A stretch of 64,000 nt of DNA from Linanthus parryae (lineage: Eukaryota; Streptophyta; Magnoliopsida; Ericales; Polemoniaceae). Position 1 is the stretch's first letter; every line of letters starts with the position of its first letter. Positions 10,054 through 21,328 of the stretch are shown here, one piece after another. The notes below the pieces were generated by a model. The model was given only the letters and a program-made list of their open reading frames with translations, searched no databases and was not told where the DNA came from. The DNA lies in NCBI GenBank assembly GCA_023055425.1, contig JALGPY010000003.1:53553891-53617890 (forward strand). The letters are read 5' to 3'. The position numbers and the translations under genes were made by a program.

Positions 10054-13000
10054 AGCTCCTCAGCTGGAACTACAGAGGTCTAGGTCATCCGCTGACAGTT
10101 CGATCAGTCCAAAATTTAACCGAAAACATCGCCCTAATGTACTTTTTCTTACGGAAACACAACGTAATGTATCTATTCTAGACTTCCTTTCAATTTCTTT
10201 GAATTTTAGTAGTATAGACGGGGTCGACATCGTTGGAACCCGTGGAAGTTTGATATTAGCATGGGATTCCATTGTTACCCTTAGTGTTCTTGTAAAATAT
10301 AGATGGTTCCTGGTTACCCTAGTAGTAGATGTAATTGGTTCTTGATACTCGTTTTTCTTCTACGGTCATCTGTCCCATCAGCATCGCGGCCCAGTTTTTG
10401 ACAGATTGAAAGTGATTATCTACACCCTGGATAAGCCCTACCTCATCATGGGAGACACTAATAAGATTGCAGGGCTCCGTGAAAAACTAAGTTTCTCATC
10501 CTATCGACCCATGGGAGTTAATCGCTTTAACTTGTTCAATGCCAATCTCCAGTTAAAAGAAATGCACACAAGTGGCGTGTTTTTCACTTGGACCAACAAC
10601 ACAAAGAAAAAAAAAAAGCAACTACGTTTTAACGCCTTGATAAAGCTTTCTACTCCTCCAACTGGCTCTCCATGCACCCAAATGCCACAGCAGTTCTTAT
10701 GCCTATTCATAGATATAATCACAACCCTCTCTTAGTGGACACAGCGACAGTTTTCTCGTGCAAAACGGTTATCGGGCGCTTCCAGCAGCTTTGGCTGAAC
10801 TATGACGCTACTAGGTCCATTATAGATAGATTCTGGAAGATTCCAGTTTGTGGCTCGCCATGTTACTCAGTAATGCGAAAATAAATCCTCACTATCGCAC
10901 ACATGCGTAATTGGAGTCAGACAACTTACAAGAATTTGGATCGAAAGATTGATGAAACAACCACGGTACTCTAGCACCTTCAGTCGCTCATTGCCAATCG
11001 AGATTTAGCCAACTCTCCCCCTCTTTTTGAGCTCATTAAGGATGAGAGTGAAGCTAGAGTTCATTTAGATGTCCTACTCCAGGATCACGAGATTTACTAG
11101 GGGCAACGAGCTAAGCTGCACTGGCTCAAGGTAGGAGATAGAAACACGAAATTCTTTCACCGAGCGACAAATTTCGTGAAAAACAGGGACACTATTGCAT
11201 GCATCGCATCCCCGAATGGCGACCTCCTCACTGAGCCGTCTGAAATTGCGAATGAATTCAGAGATCACCTAAAAATGATCTACTGCCCCGCTTCTCCCCC
11301 TTCTGCTGATCTGAATGAGATGACAACCATCCTCAACATCACTCGGTGTCTCACACTTGAGCAATCGTTGCAGCTCGATTCCCCTTTCATGGGAGAAGAA
11401 GTTAAAACTGCATCCATGTAGTGCCTAATAAAGCGTCAGATCCTGATGGCATCATCGCTGGATTTTACCAATCTTATTGGGACATTACGGGTCCCCAATT
11501 GACGGTCAATGTCCTTTCCTTTCTTAACAGTGGTCACATATTAAGCTCTGTCAATCACACCTTCATTGCCCTCATAGCCAAATCCAAAGAGGCGACATCT
11601 CTGGGGATTTCACGCCCATCAGTCTCTGCAGCACAGTCTACAAAGTCATCTATAAAGTCCTCGCAAACCGTCTCAAGAAGGTTATTTCTTCCCACATCTC
11701 AGACAATCAGAGTGCCCTTATGGAAGACTGCCTGATCACATATAACATCCTGGTGGCCCATGAAATTCTCCAGTTTATCCGAAAGAAGAAACAAGGGAAA
11801 GGGTCATTCTTTTCACTTAAGCTCGACATGAACAAGGCTTTCGAAAGAGTCAAATGGGACTTCCTGCGCCGCACAATGGAGCACATGGGGTTTAGAAACA
11901 AATGGCTGACCCTCATTCAAAGATGTGTTTCATCTGTGTCCTTCTCGGTCCTTACCAACGACACTCCATCGCAGACTTTCAAGCCGCTCAATGGACTTCG
12001 CCAAGGAGATCCTTTGAGCCCGTATATGTTCATCTTGGTTATGGAAGCCGTTTCGGCAACATCCTCCAAGCTTCATGTCCATGGGCAGTGCAAGGGAATT
12101 GCAACCAGCGGGCAATCTCCCCCAGTGTCCCATATGTTCTTCCCGGATGACTCCTTCCTCTTCCAGAACTTCTCGGCCATCAATATAAATTTTCTTAAGC
12201 AAGCTCTTGATGATTTTTGCACCCAGTCGGGTCAAGTTATCAACACCCAAAAATTTGAGATCTATGTTAGCCCTAATATGAATCAGATTGACGTCACCCT
12301 CTTACAGGCGACCCTGAAAATTATCATCAAAGACAAGATGAGCAAGTACTTGGGCTCCGTCATGGAATTCTCCTTATCAAAAGGAGACATCTTCAGAGGT
12401 ATTCTCCTGAGATTCAAAAACAAGCTCAACAACTGGAAGCTAAGCACACTCACTTCCACCGGAAGATGTGTATTGATTAATAATTGCCTCAGTTCCATCC
12501 CAATTTATCTGTTTTCAGTCTTCATAGTTCCACAGTACTTCTTGAAACAATTACAAAAATTACTCTCTGAGTTTATCTAGAAAGGAGGGAAAGACAAGGG
12601 GGTCCACTGGAAGAAATGGGATGGCCTCTGTAAGACAGTAGCATAAGGAGGACTGGGCTTCCGCTCGCTAAAGCACCTAAATCAAGCCCTTCTACCAAAA
12701 ATGGCTAACCGCATTGAACAACATCAGGATTCCATTTTGTCCAAAGTTTTTGAGAGGAAAATATTGCCAAAATCATGACTTCCTTTCGAAGAACTCGTCA
12801 AATCCGTCTTGGGGGTGGAAGAGTATCCTCTGGGGAAAAGAACTTCTTCAACAAGGGCATGTCTGGATCCCCGGCGATGGCGAAAAAATACGGCCTTTCC
12901 ATCACAACAGGATTCCAAATGTTTCCACATCTGTTTTGCCAAATTTATACACCACAATCACCAATCCCACTCAGGATTTCTTCTACAAAAAGATAAGCAA

Positions 13001-14062
13001 GAATGGTTCTTGCCGCTTCTAGGGTGTTTCTTCACTCAGGAAGCGGTAGACTGGATCTCTAGCATCTACATTTCGTCTTCAGGTTGTTCGGATAAGCTCA
13101 TTTGGCAACACACAAAGAATGGTCAGTTCACGGTCAAGTCAGCCTGTCATCGGGCGGGTAGGCAAACTGTGGCACAAAACATCTCAATATCTGTCCCAGA
13201 TTCGAGGGGTTCGAGCAATGCTTCCAGGTTGATCAAGATCCTTAGAACACTCCACCTGTCCCCAAAGCTCTTTTCCTTTGGCTGGAAATCGATGTTAATG
13301 CCCTCCCACATATGGAAAACATGTTGAAACGAAAGATTGTTCATAGACTTACCTGTGCTAGGTGCTCGGCCATGGTTGAAACCGTGACGCATATCTTCTT
13401 CGACTGCGACATTTCAAGGCATATTTGGCGAGGCTCTAGACTTGGTCTCGATTTCGCAAACTCCCCCATCACCACCGCTTCTGAAACCATCAGTGCATCG
13501 CTCTCCGCCCTTCAGAATGAGGAGGATAAAGTCTACTTTTTCCAAACTCTTTGGCACATTTGGCTTAACAGGAATTCAGCGGCTATGGAAAACATTATTC
13601 AAAGCCCCGTTGATTCATTACGAGCCCTTTGTTGTGTCACCTCCACCATAACTCCATCATCTGCACCCAGATTTGTAGCGAAAATCCCAATGGACCCAAT
13701 GCGCTTTATTAACCCCCCCTTTAGGCTTTTTCATGCCAATGCAATTGCCGGGCTTTTGCTTAATCGACGCTGCATGGGACAAAAGTACTAGAAAGGCTGC
13801 AGGAGCTTGGGTATTCTTTAATGTGGTTACTTTCGAGAGGTCATCTAAACGTGGTTATGGCGACGGATTGTGCTTCGCTTACGCTAACTCTGCGGAACAG
13901 AAACCCAAGTTTCAACAACTTTAACCTGTTTCGAGACATCTTCCAAAAAACGTCCCAATTTTGGATGTTAATTATAAAGAACGTTCTTGTAATGAAGTCG
14001 GTGACCCTAACCGTCTGGCCAAGCTGGCTCTTCGAATCTCGAGTTACACGGTTAGATCATGA
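10050..14062 (+). pseudogene. LINE ORF2 endonuclease/reverse transcriptase (broken)
   Basis: The ORF2 of an L1-type LINE would nick DNA and prime reverse transcription. From the ATG at 10050 it reads MKLLSWNYRGLG, the usual endonuclease start with Tyr for Cys. PNVLFLTET follows near 10137 and LIMGDTN near 10445 (GDFN in active enzymes). The reverse transcriptase has KASDPDGI (about 11425), the block KLDMNKAFERVKWDF (about 11820), LRQGDPLSPYMF (about 11995) and FPDDSFLF (about 12140), where active enzymes have FADD. A zf-RVT-like segment CARCSAMVETVTHIFFDC is near 13350, and an RNase H-like stretch runs from about 13740 to the stop near 14060. Stops and shifts occur at many points. Confidence 0.92.
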
Positions 14063-14145
14063 ATTGGATAAGTTTCTTGTTTTCTTTAACCGCCCGAATG
14101 TATGCAATCGTGTTTTTGTATCTATATAAATTCTGCTTTTCGACT

Positions 14146-14179
14146 CAAAAAAATAATAATAATAATAATAATAATATAA
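14146..14179 (+). repeat. (AAT)n tail of the LINE
   Basis: An A-run followed by about nine AAT repeats at the LINE 3' end. Its last nine bases, ATAATATAA, served as the target of the Mutator-like element that follows. Confidence 0.8.
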
Positions 14180-14275
14180 GGGTAAAAGACACTAAACACC
14201 CCTGAGTTTAGGACATATTCCACTCCGCTACCCTGGGTTTTGGAAAAAGACACTGAGCACCATTTTTTGGATGGA
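14180..14275 (+). repeat. Left terminal inverted repeat of the MULE
   Basis: Begins GGGTAAAAGACACTAAACAC. It pairs imperfectly with the reverse complement of 15680-15774 through ACCCC and the GGGTTTTGGA block. Confidence 0.82.
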
Positions 14276-15679
14276 AGGTAACAGTGGAGTAACAGCACCG
14301 CAAAAAAAGACCATTTTACCCCTAACAAGTTCTAAAATTACCCTCTCTATATTACTTTAACCTCTCTCATTCATTTATAGACCTGATATCTCTCTCTCTC
14401 TTCCCCCTTTCTCTCTTCACCTTCTGCTGTGAAACCATCCGACCACCAGAAACCCACACCGCCGCCAGCAGCCCCGACGATTTTCACACCACGTCGCCAC
14501 CACCGCAGCCGCCATATTCACCGGCGGAGGAAGGACGTGAAGGAGGGTCTCCACCACCAGCAAACAACCACCTCTCGAATCCTCTTCCTTCATCTTCGTC
14601 TCCTCCTGTCTCCCTCTCTCGATCAACCCCCACCAGCAAACAACCACCACTACCAATCCTCGTACTTCATCTTCTCCTCTCTCTCGATCTGATGCAGAAG
14701 CAACCTCAAACTAACATCACGAACGGCGGCGCTGAACAGAGGGGGAAAAAACTTTCAGATCTGACCGCCAACTCCCGAATGGACGCCGACCGCCACCGCA
14801 CGTCGGCGATGAAGACGACATGACGACGTCGGCGATGACGAAGACACGACGATGTTTGGTGATGGTGTACAGAGGTTCTGGGTTACGACTAGGGATTTTG
14901 GGGTTCATCTTCAACTAGGTTGCTGTGTGTTTTTTTTTATTTTATTTCAGCACCAATTAGGTTTGATTTCAGCACCAATTGGGCTTGATTCAGTACCAAT
15001 TGGGTTTCTGGGTTATGAATGGGGTTTCTTTTTTTTTGGATTTGATTTCAGTACAAATTGGAGGGGTTGGTTGTGGAGTTAGATTTGGGGCTGGGTTGTG
15101 CTGGTGGAGTTGGATGCGTGGCTTTGAGATGGCGGTGGCGGGACAAGATGGTGGTGGTGTTCTTGGTGGTTGTAGCAGTGGCGATTTGAGGTCAAATGAG
15201 AGTTAGTGATTGGAACTCAAATGGAGTCAGTAACTGGTAAAACTGAATCAACTCAAAAGCCCTTAAAACTGAACTCTCTTCGTTTTTGCAATATGACTTT
15301 GATCAGCTAATAACAGTGGGGAAATGAGAAAAGCGTTTGGATGGAGTATGTGATGTTTAGGGGCAGATGAAGATTAGATTTTTAATGATTTCGTTGTTTG
15401 ATTGGGGATGAGAATCTGTTAAACAAAGTTTGATTTGGTTAATATATTTGTGTGTTCTTGATTTTTTTTGATTTTACATTCAAAGCGGAATATGTATTTG
15501 GTGTTGTTGAAATTGTTTGGGTGATGTGTTCTTGATGATCTTGATGTGTTCTTGATGGTGTTCTTGATGGTATATTGGCAAAAAATTAAACAAATATACA
15601 GGGGTAATATGGTCCGAAAAATATAATTATCCACTTTTCTAACGGAATATGACAGAAGGGTGCTAATTGTCCACAGAAT

Positions 15680-15774
15680 ATTCCGTCAAATGGGTGCAGA
15701 GTGTTTTTATCCAAAACCCATGGGTGGTCTGTGGGTTTTTCCCTAAACCCAGGGGTGGTTATTGTCTTTTACCC
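15680..15774 (-). repeat. Right terminal inverted repeat of the MULE
   Basis: On the minus strand it begins GGGTAAAAGACAATAACCAC and shares the GGGTTTTGGA and ACACT blocks with the left end. It is directly followed by the second ATAATATAA. Confidence 0.82.
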
Positions 15775-15783
15775 ATAATATAA

Positions 15784-15846
15784 AGATAAGGATAACTTGA
15801 AAATTATGTGTAGGGCTTACGGCCAACTACTTATAAATTCACATTT

Positions 15847-15893
<47 letters not shown>

Positions 15894-16309
15894 AGAAATT
15901 CACAAACATCTTCATAAACATAACCAAAACCAACAATAACAATAAGTCACAACATTCCAAGACTCCACACAAGTTCAAAAGTTTTCTTCACAATGTAGTT
16001 GTCCTCAAATATACAACACAGAACATGAAGCAGAAGCAAATCAATTGTAATCTAAAGAAGCAAAGAAATTGTCCCAAATCGATCTTTTTACCATGAAGTG
16101 AAATTCATAGAATCAATTAATCAATTGCTAAACCTAAACAGCTAATCAAGTAATCAATTGCTAAAGAGAGGAATTCATGAGAAATACAGAAAAATTGAGA
16201 GTGAGAAGATCATAAGATGATGAAACAGAGGGGCGGTGGAGGTGTACATGTGACTCTGTGAGGTGTCGAACTGGGAACATATGGGCGGTGGAGCGGTGGG
16301 TGGTCGCGG
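15784..16309. other. Non-coding stretch with a 42-bp poly(A)
   Basis: Contains an uninterrupted run of 42 A at 15848-15889, with AAATTCACA on both sides of the run, then A-rich sequence with no long frame. The run may be the tail of a degraded retroposon. The last part (from about 16220) is GGCGGTGG-rich and continues after the LTR element at 18790, so it is the interrupted target. Confidence 0.5.
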
Positions 16310-16821
16310 TGTTGGAAAATTATTTGTCCATCCGAATTCCCGCCGCAACGGAAGCAAAAAACAATGCCACACGATCACACACTACACACATGCAATTTAG
16401 GAGAAGAAAAACGATAACAAAAGAATTTAACGTGGTTCGGCAAAACCACCTACATCTACGGGAGGAGGATAATTTCACTATATCAATGAGGGAATACATC
16501 GTAGGGGAGAGACAACTCGATCCGCGGACCACGTCGACGCGATACTCATATCCTCATAGACTACATCTATGAAACCCTAACCTCTCACATCCGCTCGCTA
16601 ATTTTTCTCACCAATTCTCTCTCGCTGCTACTCTCCTCTCCTCAATTAGAAACAATAGCTAGCACCTCTATTTATACTAATATAGAGGAGGTGGAAAAGC
16701 CCACCAAGCCCTAGCCATCACCTCCTCGGAGATCACCTACTCAGAGATCACCTCCTGAGAGGAAAAATCAGATGCATATGGTACACCGATTCGTCTTGCG
16801 GAATTCGAGACAAACCCAACA
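16310..16821 (-). repeat. 3' LTR of TRIM-like element 1
   Basis: 512-bp copy of the LTR. On the minus strand it is preceded by the purine-rich AAGGTGGAGTT at 16822-16832. Confidence 0.9.
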
Positions 16822-18277
16822 AACTCCACCTTGGCTTGAATTCTGCAAGCGCCTAGCAAATTCCTCAGCCAACTCCGTTGTTGATGTCAACTCCGCCGCA
16901 TCTTCCATGCTCCACCTGCATGGATAGCCATAGCATCTCTACCGAGATGCTCTGCACCCCCTCCTAGGGCACGTCTCGCACCCCCGACACGGGTGCGTCC
17001 CAAAGCATGACACTTTGGGGAGTAGTGTGGCTCCATCTCTCCACCAGCTAGCTCATCACTGGAGAGTTATCCACCAACCACGTCAAGTGCAAACGAGACT
17101 CCCTTCCTCTTCACTACTGTAGTAGTTTTCTTCATCATCGTTCTCGTCACTTGAGCACCGTCTAGAACAACCTGCAACTGCTGCTCAGCCTGCACTATTT
17201 TCATGCTTTAGCGTCTTCCCACGTCAACCACGTGTTTCTCCACGCCAGCCCTGAGTGCTTCTCCTTGATTTGTTGCTTCTCCTGTTCGATCCTACGCCTT
17301 CACCAAGACGTCTTGCAAAGCCACCACTTTGCGAACCCGTGGCAACTTACCTCTCTTCTTGCCTCGAGTTGCTCAAGAGTTATCGTCACTAACCACACAC
17401 AGAGATATCAGGACGCCACCTCTGCCAAGGCCTCTTCAACTGCGTCGACCGCCTCAATCTCTGCCCTGGAGCTTCTTGTGAATTTCCTCGCAATAGTTTC
17501 CCATGTCTCTGACCAGACTCATCTGCAACTGTTGCGTCTCGTGCTCACAATCACACAAAGCCTATGCTTCTTGCCTATGTTGAACAGCAGCTCCACCTCT
17601 CAACACACTCCGAAGCCTGCATAGGTTGCCAATCGAACGTTCAATTAAGAAAAACGCCTCTAATTGACCCCACCTGATTGGACTTGAACTTGATTGACCC
17701 TGATCGCATCCCGTCGTCTTCGATCTTCCTAACGATATCGATTGATGCCGATCTTCTCAATCCACTCAGAATCTGAAAATTCTGACTGTACTGATGAATC
17801 TGCAACGTCCAAAAATATAGGGTTAGACTCCTGACTCATCCCAATCCGATCTACAGGCACGCCGTAACCACCCGAACAATTTTTGGACAGTTGGATCTCA
17901 CCGCAAACTGCCACGTCAGCATTCTGAAAAATCCAGCGATAATTTGCAGAATCTGACCCTGTCATCACGTCGGGAACATCCAAAAACCTAGGGTTCACCT
18001 CCTATTCGAGCCCAACCGGACTTACAAGCATCTCAGCACACCCAAACAAATCTGGACCACTCGATCACGTCCTTGCCGCGCTGGAGCACCGCTGATCTGT
18101 CACACCAGATCCTTTCCCCCAGCAGCAGCCCCATGTGCGCCAAACAGCTGCCTTCTTCACCCTTTGGTTGGTAACAACCCACCACCAACTCCATGTCACG
18201 AGCAGCTAACTTTTTTTTCTTCTTTTCTTTGTTTTTCTTCGTCCTTTCACCTGCGTGCTCCACCCGGATCGTGAACC
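16822..18277 (-). other. Interior of TRIM-like element 1, no coding frame seen
   Basis: About 1.46 kb with only short open frames. Many CTCC/CACC and GTCTC motifs are present, but no recognisable domain on either strand. Confidence 0.6.
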
Positions 18278-18291
18278 TGGCTCTGATACCA
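18278..18291 (-). promoter_or_regulatory. Primer binding site of TRIM-like element 1
   Basis: TGGTATCAGAGCCA on the minus strand, two bases from the 5' LTR, matching initiator methionine tRNA. Confidence 0.9.
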
Positions 18292-18293
18292 CT

Positions 18294-18789
18294 TGTTGGG
18301 GAATTATTCGTCCATCCGAATTACCGCCGCAACGGAAGCAAAAACAACGCCACACGATCACACACTACACACACGCAATTTAAGAGAAGAAAAACGATAA
18401 CAAAAGAATTTAACGTGGTTCGGCAAAACCGCCTACATCCACGGGAGGAGGAGAATTTCACTATATCAATGAGGGAATACATCGTAGGGGAGAGACAGCT
18501 CAATCCGCGGACCACGTCAACGCGGTACTCTGATCCTCATAGACTACATCTATGAAACCCTAACCTCTCACATCCGCTCACTAATATTTCTCACCAATTC
18601 TATCTCGTCGCTCCTCTCCTCTCCTCAATTAGAAGCAATAGCTAGCACGTCTATTTATACTAATATAGAGGAGGTGGAAAATCCCAGCAAGCCCTAGCCA
18701 TCACCTCCTCGGAGATTACCTCCTCAGAGGACAAATCAGACGCATCGGGTACACCGATTCATCTTGCGGAATTCGAGACAAACCCAACA
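18294..18789 (-). repeat. 5' LTR of TRIM-like element 1
   Basis: 496-bp copy, clearly the partner of 16310-16821, with scattered differences. It is followed by the target duplication CGCGG. Confidence 0.9.
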
Positions 18790-18794
18790 CGCGG

Positions 18795-19350
18795 TACGGT
18801 GGAGGCGACGAACTCTCAGCGACTGGCGGCAAACTCTCGGCGACGGGCGACAACCTCTCGGCGACGGGACGATTGGAGCCCAATCGTGTCTCTTCTCTCA
18901 AAGACACAGAGAAAGTAAGTGATGTGGATTTGCTCTAACCATACAGCACATGGCATGTCAGGAGGAAAGAGAATGAGTGGCAGACAAAAGAAAGTGGATT
19001 CCTACATGTTCCTGACGTGTCCTGTGATGTATTGCTTAGCGCACCATGTCATATTTGCTCTTGGAGCAAGTAATAATTACTCGCGTGAGAGGCTGAGAGA
19101 TGTGAGTTAGGTTTGAGTTTGAACGCAAAATTATGAATCTAGCCTCATCTTTTGGTCAAACCAGGGGTAAATTCGGATTTTTTGACTTTGTGCAAGAACC
19201 GGCAAAATCGGCTCTGGTTTTGACGAAACCGCCGGTTTTTGACCGGTTCTTTGCATATGCGGTCCAATAGCTAGACCGGACCGGTTAGGCACCGATTGAA
19301 CCGGTCGAACCGGCCAGTCCGGTCAAGTTTTTAAAATCATGCTTGAAATA
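18795..19350. other. Non-coding stretch with CCGGTT-rich palindromic part
   Basis: No gene seen. From about 19195 to 19330 the sequence is built of ACCGG, CCGGTT and GGTCCGGT motifs in both orientations. This style is common at the ends of plant DNA transposons such as hAT-like elements, but I cannot find the partner end. Confidence 0.4.
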
Positions 19351-19352
19351 CT

Positions 19353-19390
19353 TCCGAGCTCAGTAGCATGAGCATGTAACCTGGCTAAGC
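19353..19390 (+). pseudogene. 7SL RNA 5' fragment
   Basis: CCGAGCTCAGTAGCATGAGC followed by ATGTAACC matches the first ~30 bases of the longer 7SL copy at 20459 and of plant SRP RNA. No promoter elements lie upstream and the match then stops, so it is a dead fragment. Confidence 0.62.
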
Positions 19391-19730
19391 AAAGAAGATA
19401 TATTCATCCAATCATTTCACTTGCTAATTTTATACATCGATTATTTCTTATAATGACTACATATTTGCATCTTCCAAAAGTCTAAAACATTCCTAAAAAG
19501 GAAGTCTCAAACAAGAGTGACTACCTCCTACCTCCATTTGGAATATGTATAGTAAGAGTCTGGTAAGTCGCCCACTCTAAGAGATAGAGTGGGCGACTAA
19601 ATCATCCACAAGCAAATTTGTGTCATGTGTACATCAAATTGGGTGGTGTCATGAATGTCGGCCTTGTGGAGTTTCAAACTTATTAAGAATTTTAAAATAG
19701 TACGCAGACTAGTACGCTTTCAAAAGACAA
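19391..19730. other. No gene seen
   Basis: A/T-rich sequence with a short hairpin (GTCGCCCACTCT and AGAGTGGGCGAC near 19566-19596). No coding or RNA gene is recognised. Confidence 0.5.
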
Positions 19731-20240
19731 ACATCTAAGATGTGCATTGAGTTACGAGTACCTTTTTTTGGATGAGTTCCACTTTTATTAAACCAAAGAG
19801 GGGAAAAAGAGCCGTTACAAAACAGATGAGCAAAATTAGTATCTAGGCTACTACAGTTAATCATATTAACCCAAACCCAATTTGCTAAAGAGTGAGCTTT
19901 TGGGTTGTCTTCCCTCCTAATAAACTGGATTTTGCAAAGATTGTGCATTCTCGTCCATGATAGACAGTAGCAACTCTTGTAGATCTTCTCCAGCTGCACT
20001 GGGAATTTTTCCTGCATGCTTGAACTATAACTTGGCAATCTGAGAGATGTGAGCAGAATTCCATTCATGCCTATCTGCCAATTGAGTTGCTACCTCCACA
20101 GCCATAACCTCAGCACTCTCCACTTCAGCTTCTTTTGTGAAAATTCCCACTGCTCTTAACATAGAACCATTCTGACTTCTAGCAATGACTGCAATGCCTG
20201 CATTTGTAATTCCTAGTTTCGGAAGTTGTGGATATGCTAG
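19730..20240 (-). pseudogene. LINE RNase H-like 3' fragment
   Basis: Minus-strand remnant of the RNase H-like end found in plant LINE ORF2 proteins. Upstream it reads like AGIAVIARSQNGSML and SAEVMAVEVATQLA; after a shift it contains CKIQFIRREDNPKAHSLANW, the typical closing block of this domain. No reverse transcriptase part is left and the frame is broken. It is not a part of the LINE at 1-14170, which has its own 3' end. Confidence 0.75.
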
Positions 20241-20392
20241 TAGGTTGTGCTTTTTGGGCTATCTATTGGGTGGGTTTGTTGGTATGCTAGGATGTGAATG
20301 ACGTACATGGTTGTCCGAAAAAAAAGTTCATGAGATAGTCAAAATATATCATGACAATCAAATATCCCGAATTTTAGAGTAGTTAGTAGTTA

Positions 20393-20403
20393 GTCCCACA
20401 TCA
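20393..20403 (+). promoter_or_regulatory. USE-like promoter element of the 7SL copy
   Basis: GTCCCACATCA matches the plant snRNA upstream sequence element RTCCCACATCG except for the last base. It is 26 bp from a TATA box, near the spacing known for RNA polymerase III small-RNA promoters in plants. Confidence 0.75.
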
Positions 20404-20429
20404 ATCAAATGAATCCTACTACTATTTGG

Positions 20430-20436
20430 TATAATG
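20430..20436 (+). promoter_or_regulatory. TATA box of the 7SL copy
   Basis: TATAATG, 29 bp upstream of the 7SL start at 20459. Together with the USE it forms a plant Pol III type external promoter. Confidence 0.7.
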
Positions 20437-20458
20437 TGGTATGTTTATTTGACTGTGT

Positions 20459-20640
20459 GCCGAGCTCAGTAGCATGAGTTTATAACCAAGCGGGGCATTA
20501 AAATGATTGAATCGGTGAATGGAACCTATGATAGTCCACCGCCTCCAACCCACTATGGGTTGTTAGCATTCCCAATTATTAAGGTTTACTGACTCAGTCT
20601 CTTCCAATAAGAGACACCTGTACCGGCTTGAGAGGACCAT
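20459..20640 (+). pseudogene. 7SL (SRP) RNA copy with promoter, truncated
   Basis: 7SL RNA is the scaffold of the signal recognition particle that targets ribosomes to the endoplasmic reticulum. The copy starts GCCGAGCTCAGTAGCATGAG, then TTTATAACCAAGCGGGGCAT, and later has CCTCCAACCCACTATGGG and ACCGGCTTG, all in the order expected for plant 7SL. A USE and TATA box precede it. It has many substitutions and lacks the last third of the usual ~300 nt, so it is probably a pseudogene that kept its promoter. A diverged active gene is less likely. Confidence 0.78.
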
Positions 20641-20690
20641 TCAACCAAACAATCATTTTTTGCACGTCAAGCCACTTACGCTAAATTCTA

Positions 20691-20933
20691 CTACCTATGT
20701 TCCATCTCTTTCTCTATAGTTTTACTTTTATCACTATTTACTTGGTCACTTTGACCCGATGATTTGATTAGCAAAACGATAAAATCATACTGTTGTAGAG
20801 TGAACTTTACTCTACAACAACGCGAAACAATTATCAACAAATTGTATCATTTTGCTATCTAAATCATTGGGTCAAAATGACCCGTTACGGATAAAAAATC
20901 AAAATGGGGAGAAACAAGAGAGATTATATGAAG
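20691..20933. mobile_element. Stowaway-like MITE
   Basis: 243-bp fold-back element. The ends (CTACCTATGTTCC at left, CTTCATATAATC on the opposite strand at right) continue into about 85-bp inverted repeats that include GACCCGATGATT and GACCCAATGATT. The centre is a second small hairpin, TTGTAGAGT and ACTCTACAA. TA on both sides (20689-20690, 20934-20935) fits the Stowaway/mariner group. No coding capacity. Confidence 0.78.
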
Positions 20934-20935
20934 TA

Positions 20936-21299
20936 AATAAACCACTCAATTGAAAGTAAGAAAAAACAAGTAAAATATGCTGATACAAATACTATTACAT
21001 TTAACAAATCTTTTCTACGAACTCGAAAACAGATAAAAAAAAAATAGAGTTACACATGTCTTGAATAAAAGTGCTATATGTAAAATTTGTTTAAAAAATA
21101 GTTGTCAAAAAGATATTCTTCTTAAATACTATGAGAGTCGGCACATCCATAATCAGTTGTGTTATTTGGGTTCGCGGTTTAGAGGTATGATAGACGATAT
21201 ACAAAAGCAACTAAACCAATCCAGCAAAACAGTAGTACTAGAAGCTATTACAACAAAAGTCAATTGTAATTTGTCATGTGAGTTTGTTAGACTGTTAAT
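20936..21299. other. No gene seen
   Basis: A/T-rich, with one short open frame that shows no family features. Confidence 0.5.
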
Positions 21300-21328
21300 G
21301 CCAGTAGACGCATCTTGTAATCTATGAT
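21300..21328 (+). pseudogene. Possible 5' fragment of a second 7SL copy, cut by copia
   Basis: CCAGTAGACGCATCTTGTAA resembles the 7SL start region (CAGTAGC...TGTAACC). It joins across the copia insertion to 26300, where clear 7SL-like sequence follows. The match is short, so this part is tentative. Confidence 0.35.

Larger units (their letters stand above)
1..14170 (+). mobile_element. L1-type LINE, decayed, carrying a nested copia element
   Basis: A non-LTR retrotransposon of the plant L1 type. Visible in order are an ORF1, an ORF2 with an AP-endonuclease-like start, a reverse transcriptase, a zf-RVT-like Cys/His segment, an RNase H-like end, and an A/T-rich (AAT)n tail. The 5' end is at or beyond the left edge, so length and target duplication cannot be given. 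The body is cut between 860 and 9373 by a complete copia element. Many stops and frameshifts show that it is dead. The (AAT)n tail after 14140 is the usual 3' end of such elements. Confidence 0.88.
14180..15774. mobile_element. Mutator-like (MULE) non-autonomous element
   Basis: 1595-bp element with long imperfect terminal inverted repeats (GGGTAAAAGACA at the left, TGTCTTTTACCC-like at the right; pairing extends for about 95 bp). It is flanked by a perfect 9-bp target duplication ATAATATAA (14171-14179 and 15775-15783), the length typical of the Mutator superfamily. No transposase frame is present. The inside has a C-rich, CT-repeat part (about 14390-14900) and a G/T-rich part, unlike the surrounding LINE. 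It could be captured host sequence, but I recognise no gene in it. Confidence 0.88.
16310..18789 (-). mobile_element. Small non-autonomous LTR element (TRIM-like) 1
   Basis: 2480-bp element in minus orientation with LTRs of 512 and 496 bp (TGTTGG...CCAACA ends), a tRNA-iMet type primer site, a purine tract and a perfect 5-bp duplication CGCGG (16305-16309 and 18790-18794). The 1472-bp interior has no gag or pol frame, so it must move by enzymes of another element. The LTRs differ by many substitutions and small gaps, so it is older than copia copy 1. Confidence 0.92.

Noticed and set aside
17232..17624. 130-aa frame in the TRIM-like element
   Set aside because: No domain, low-complexity Ser/His/Leu content, and the rest of the element interior is non-coding.
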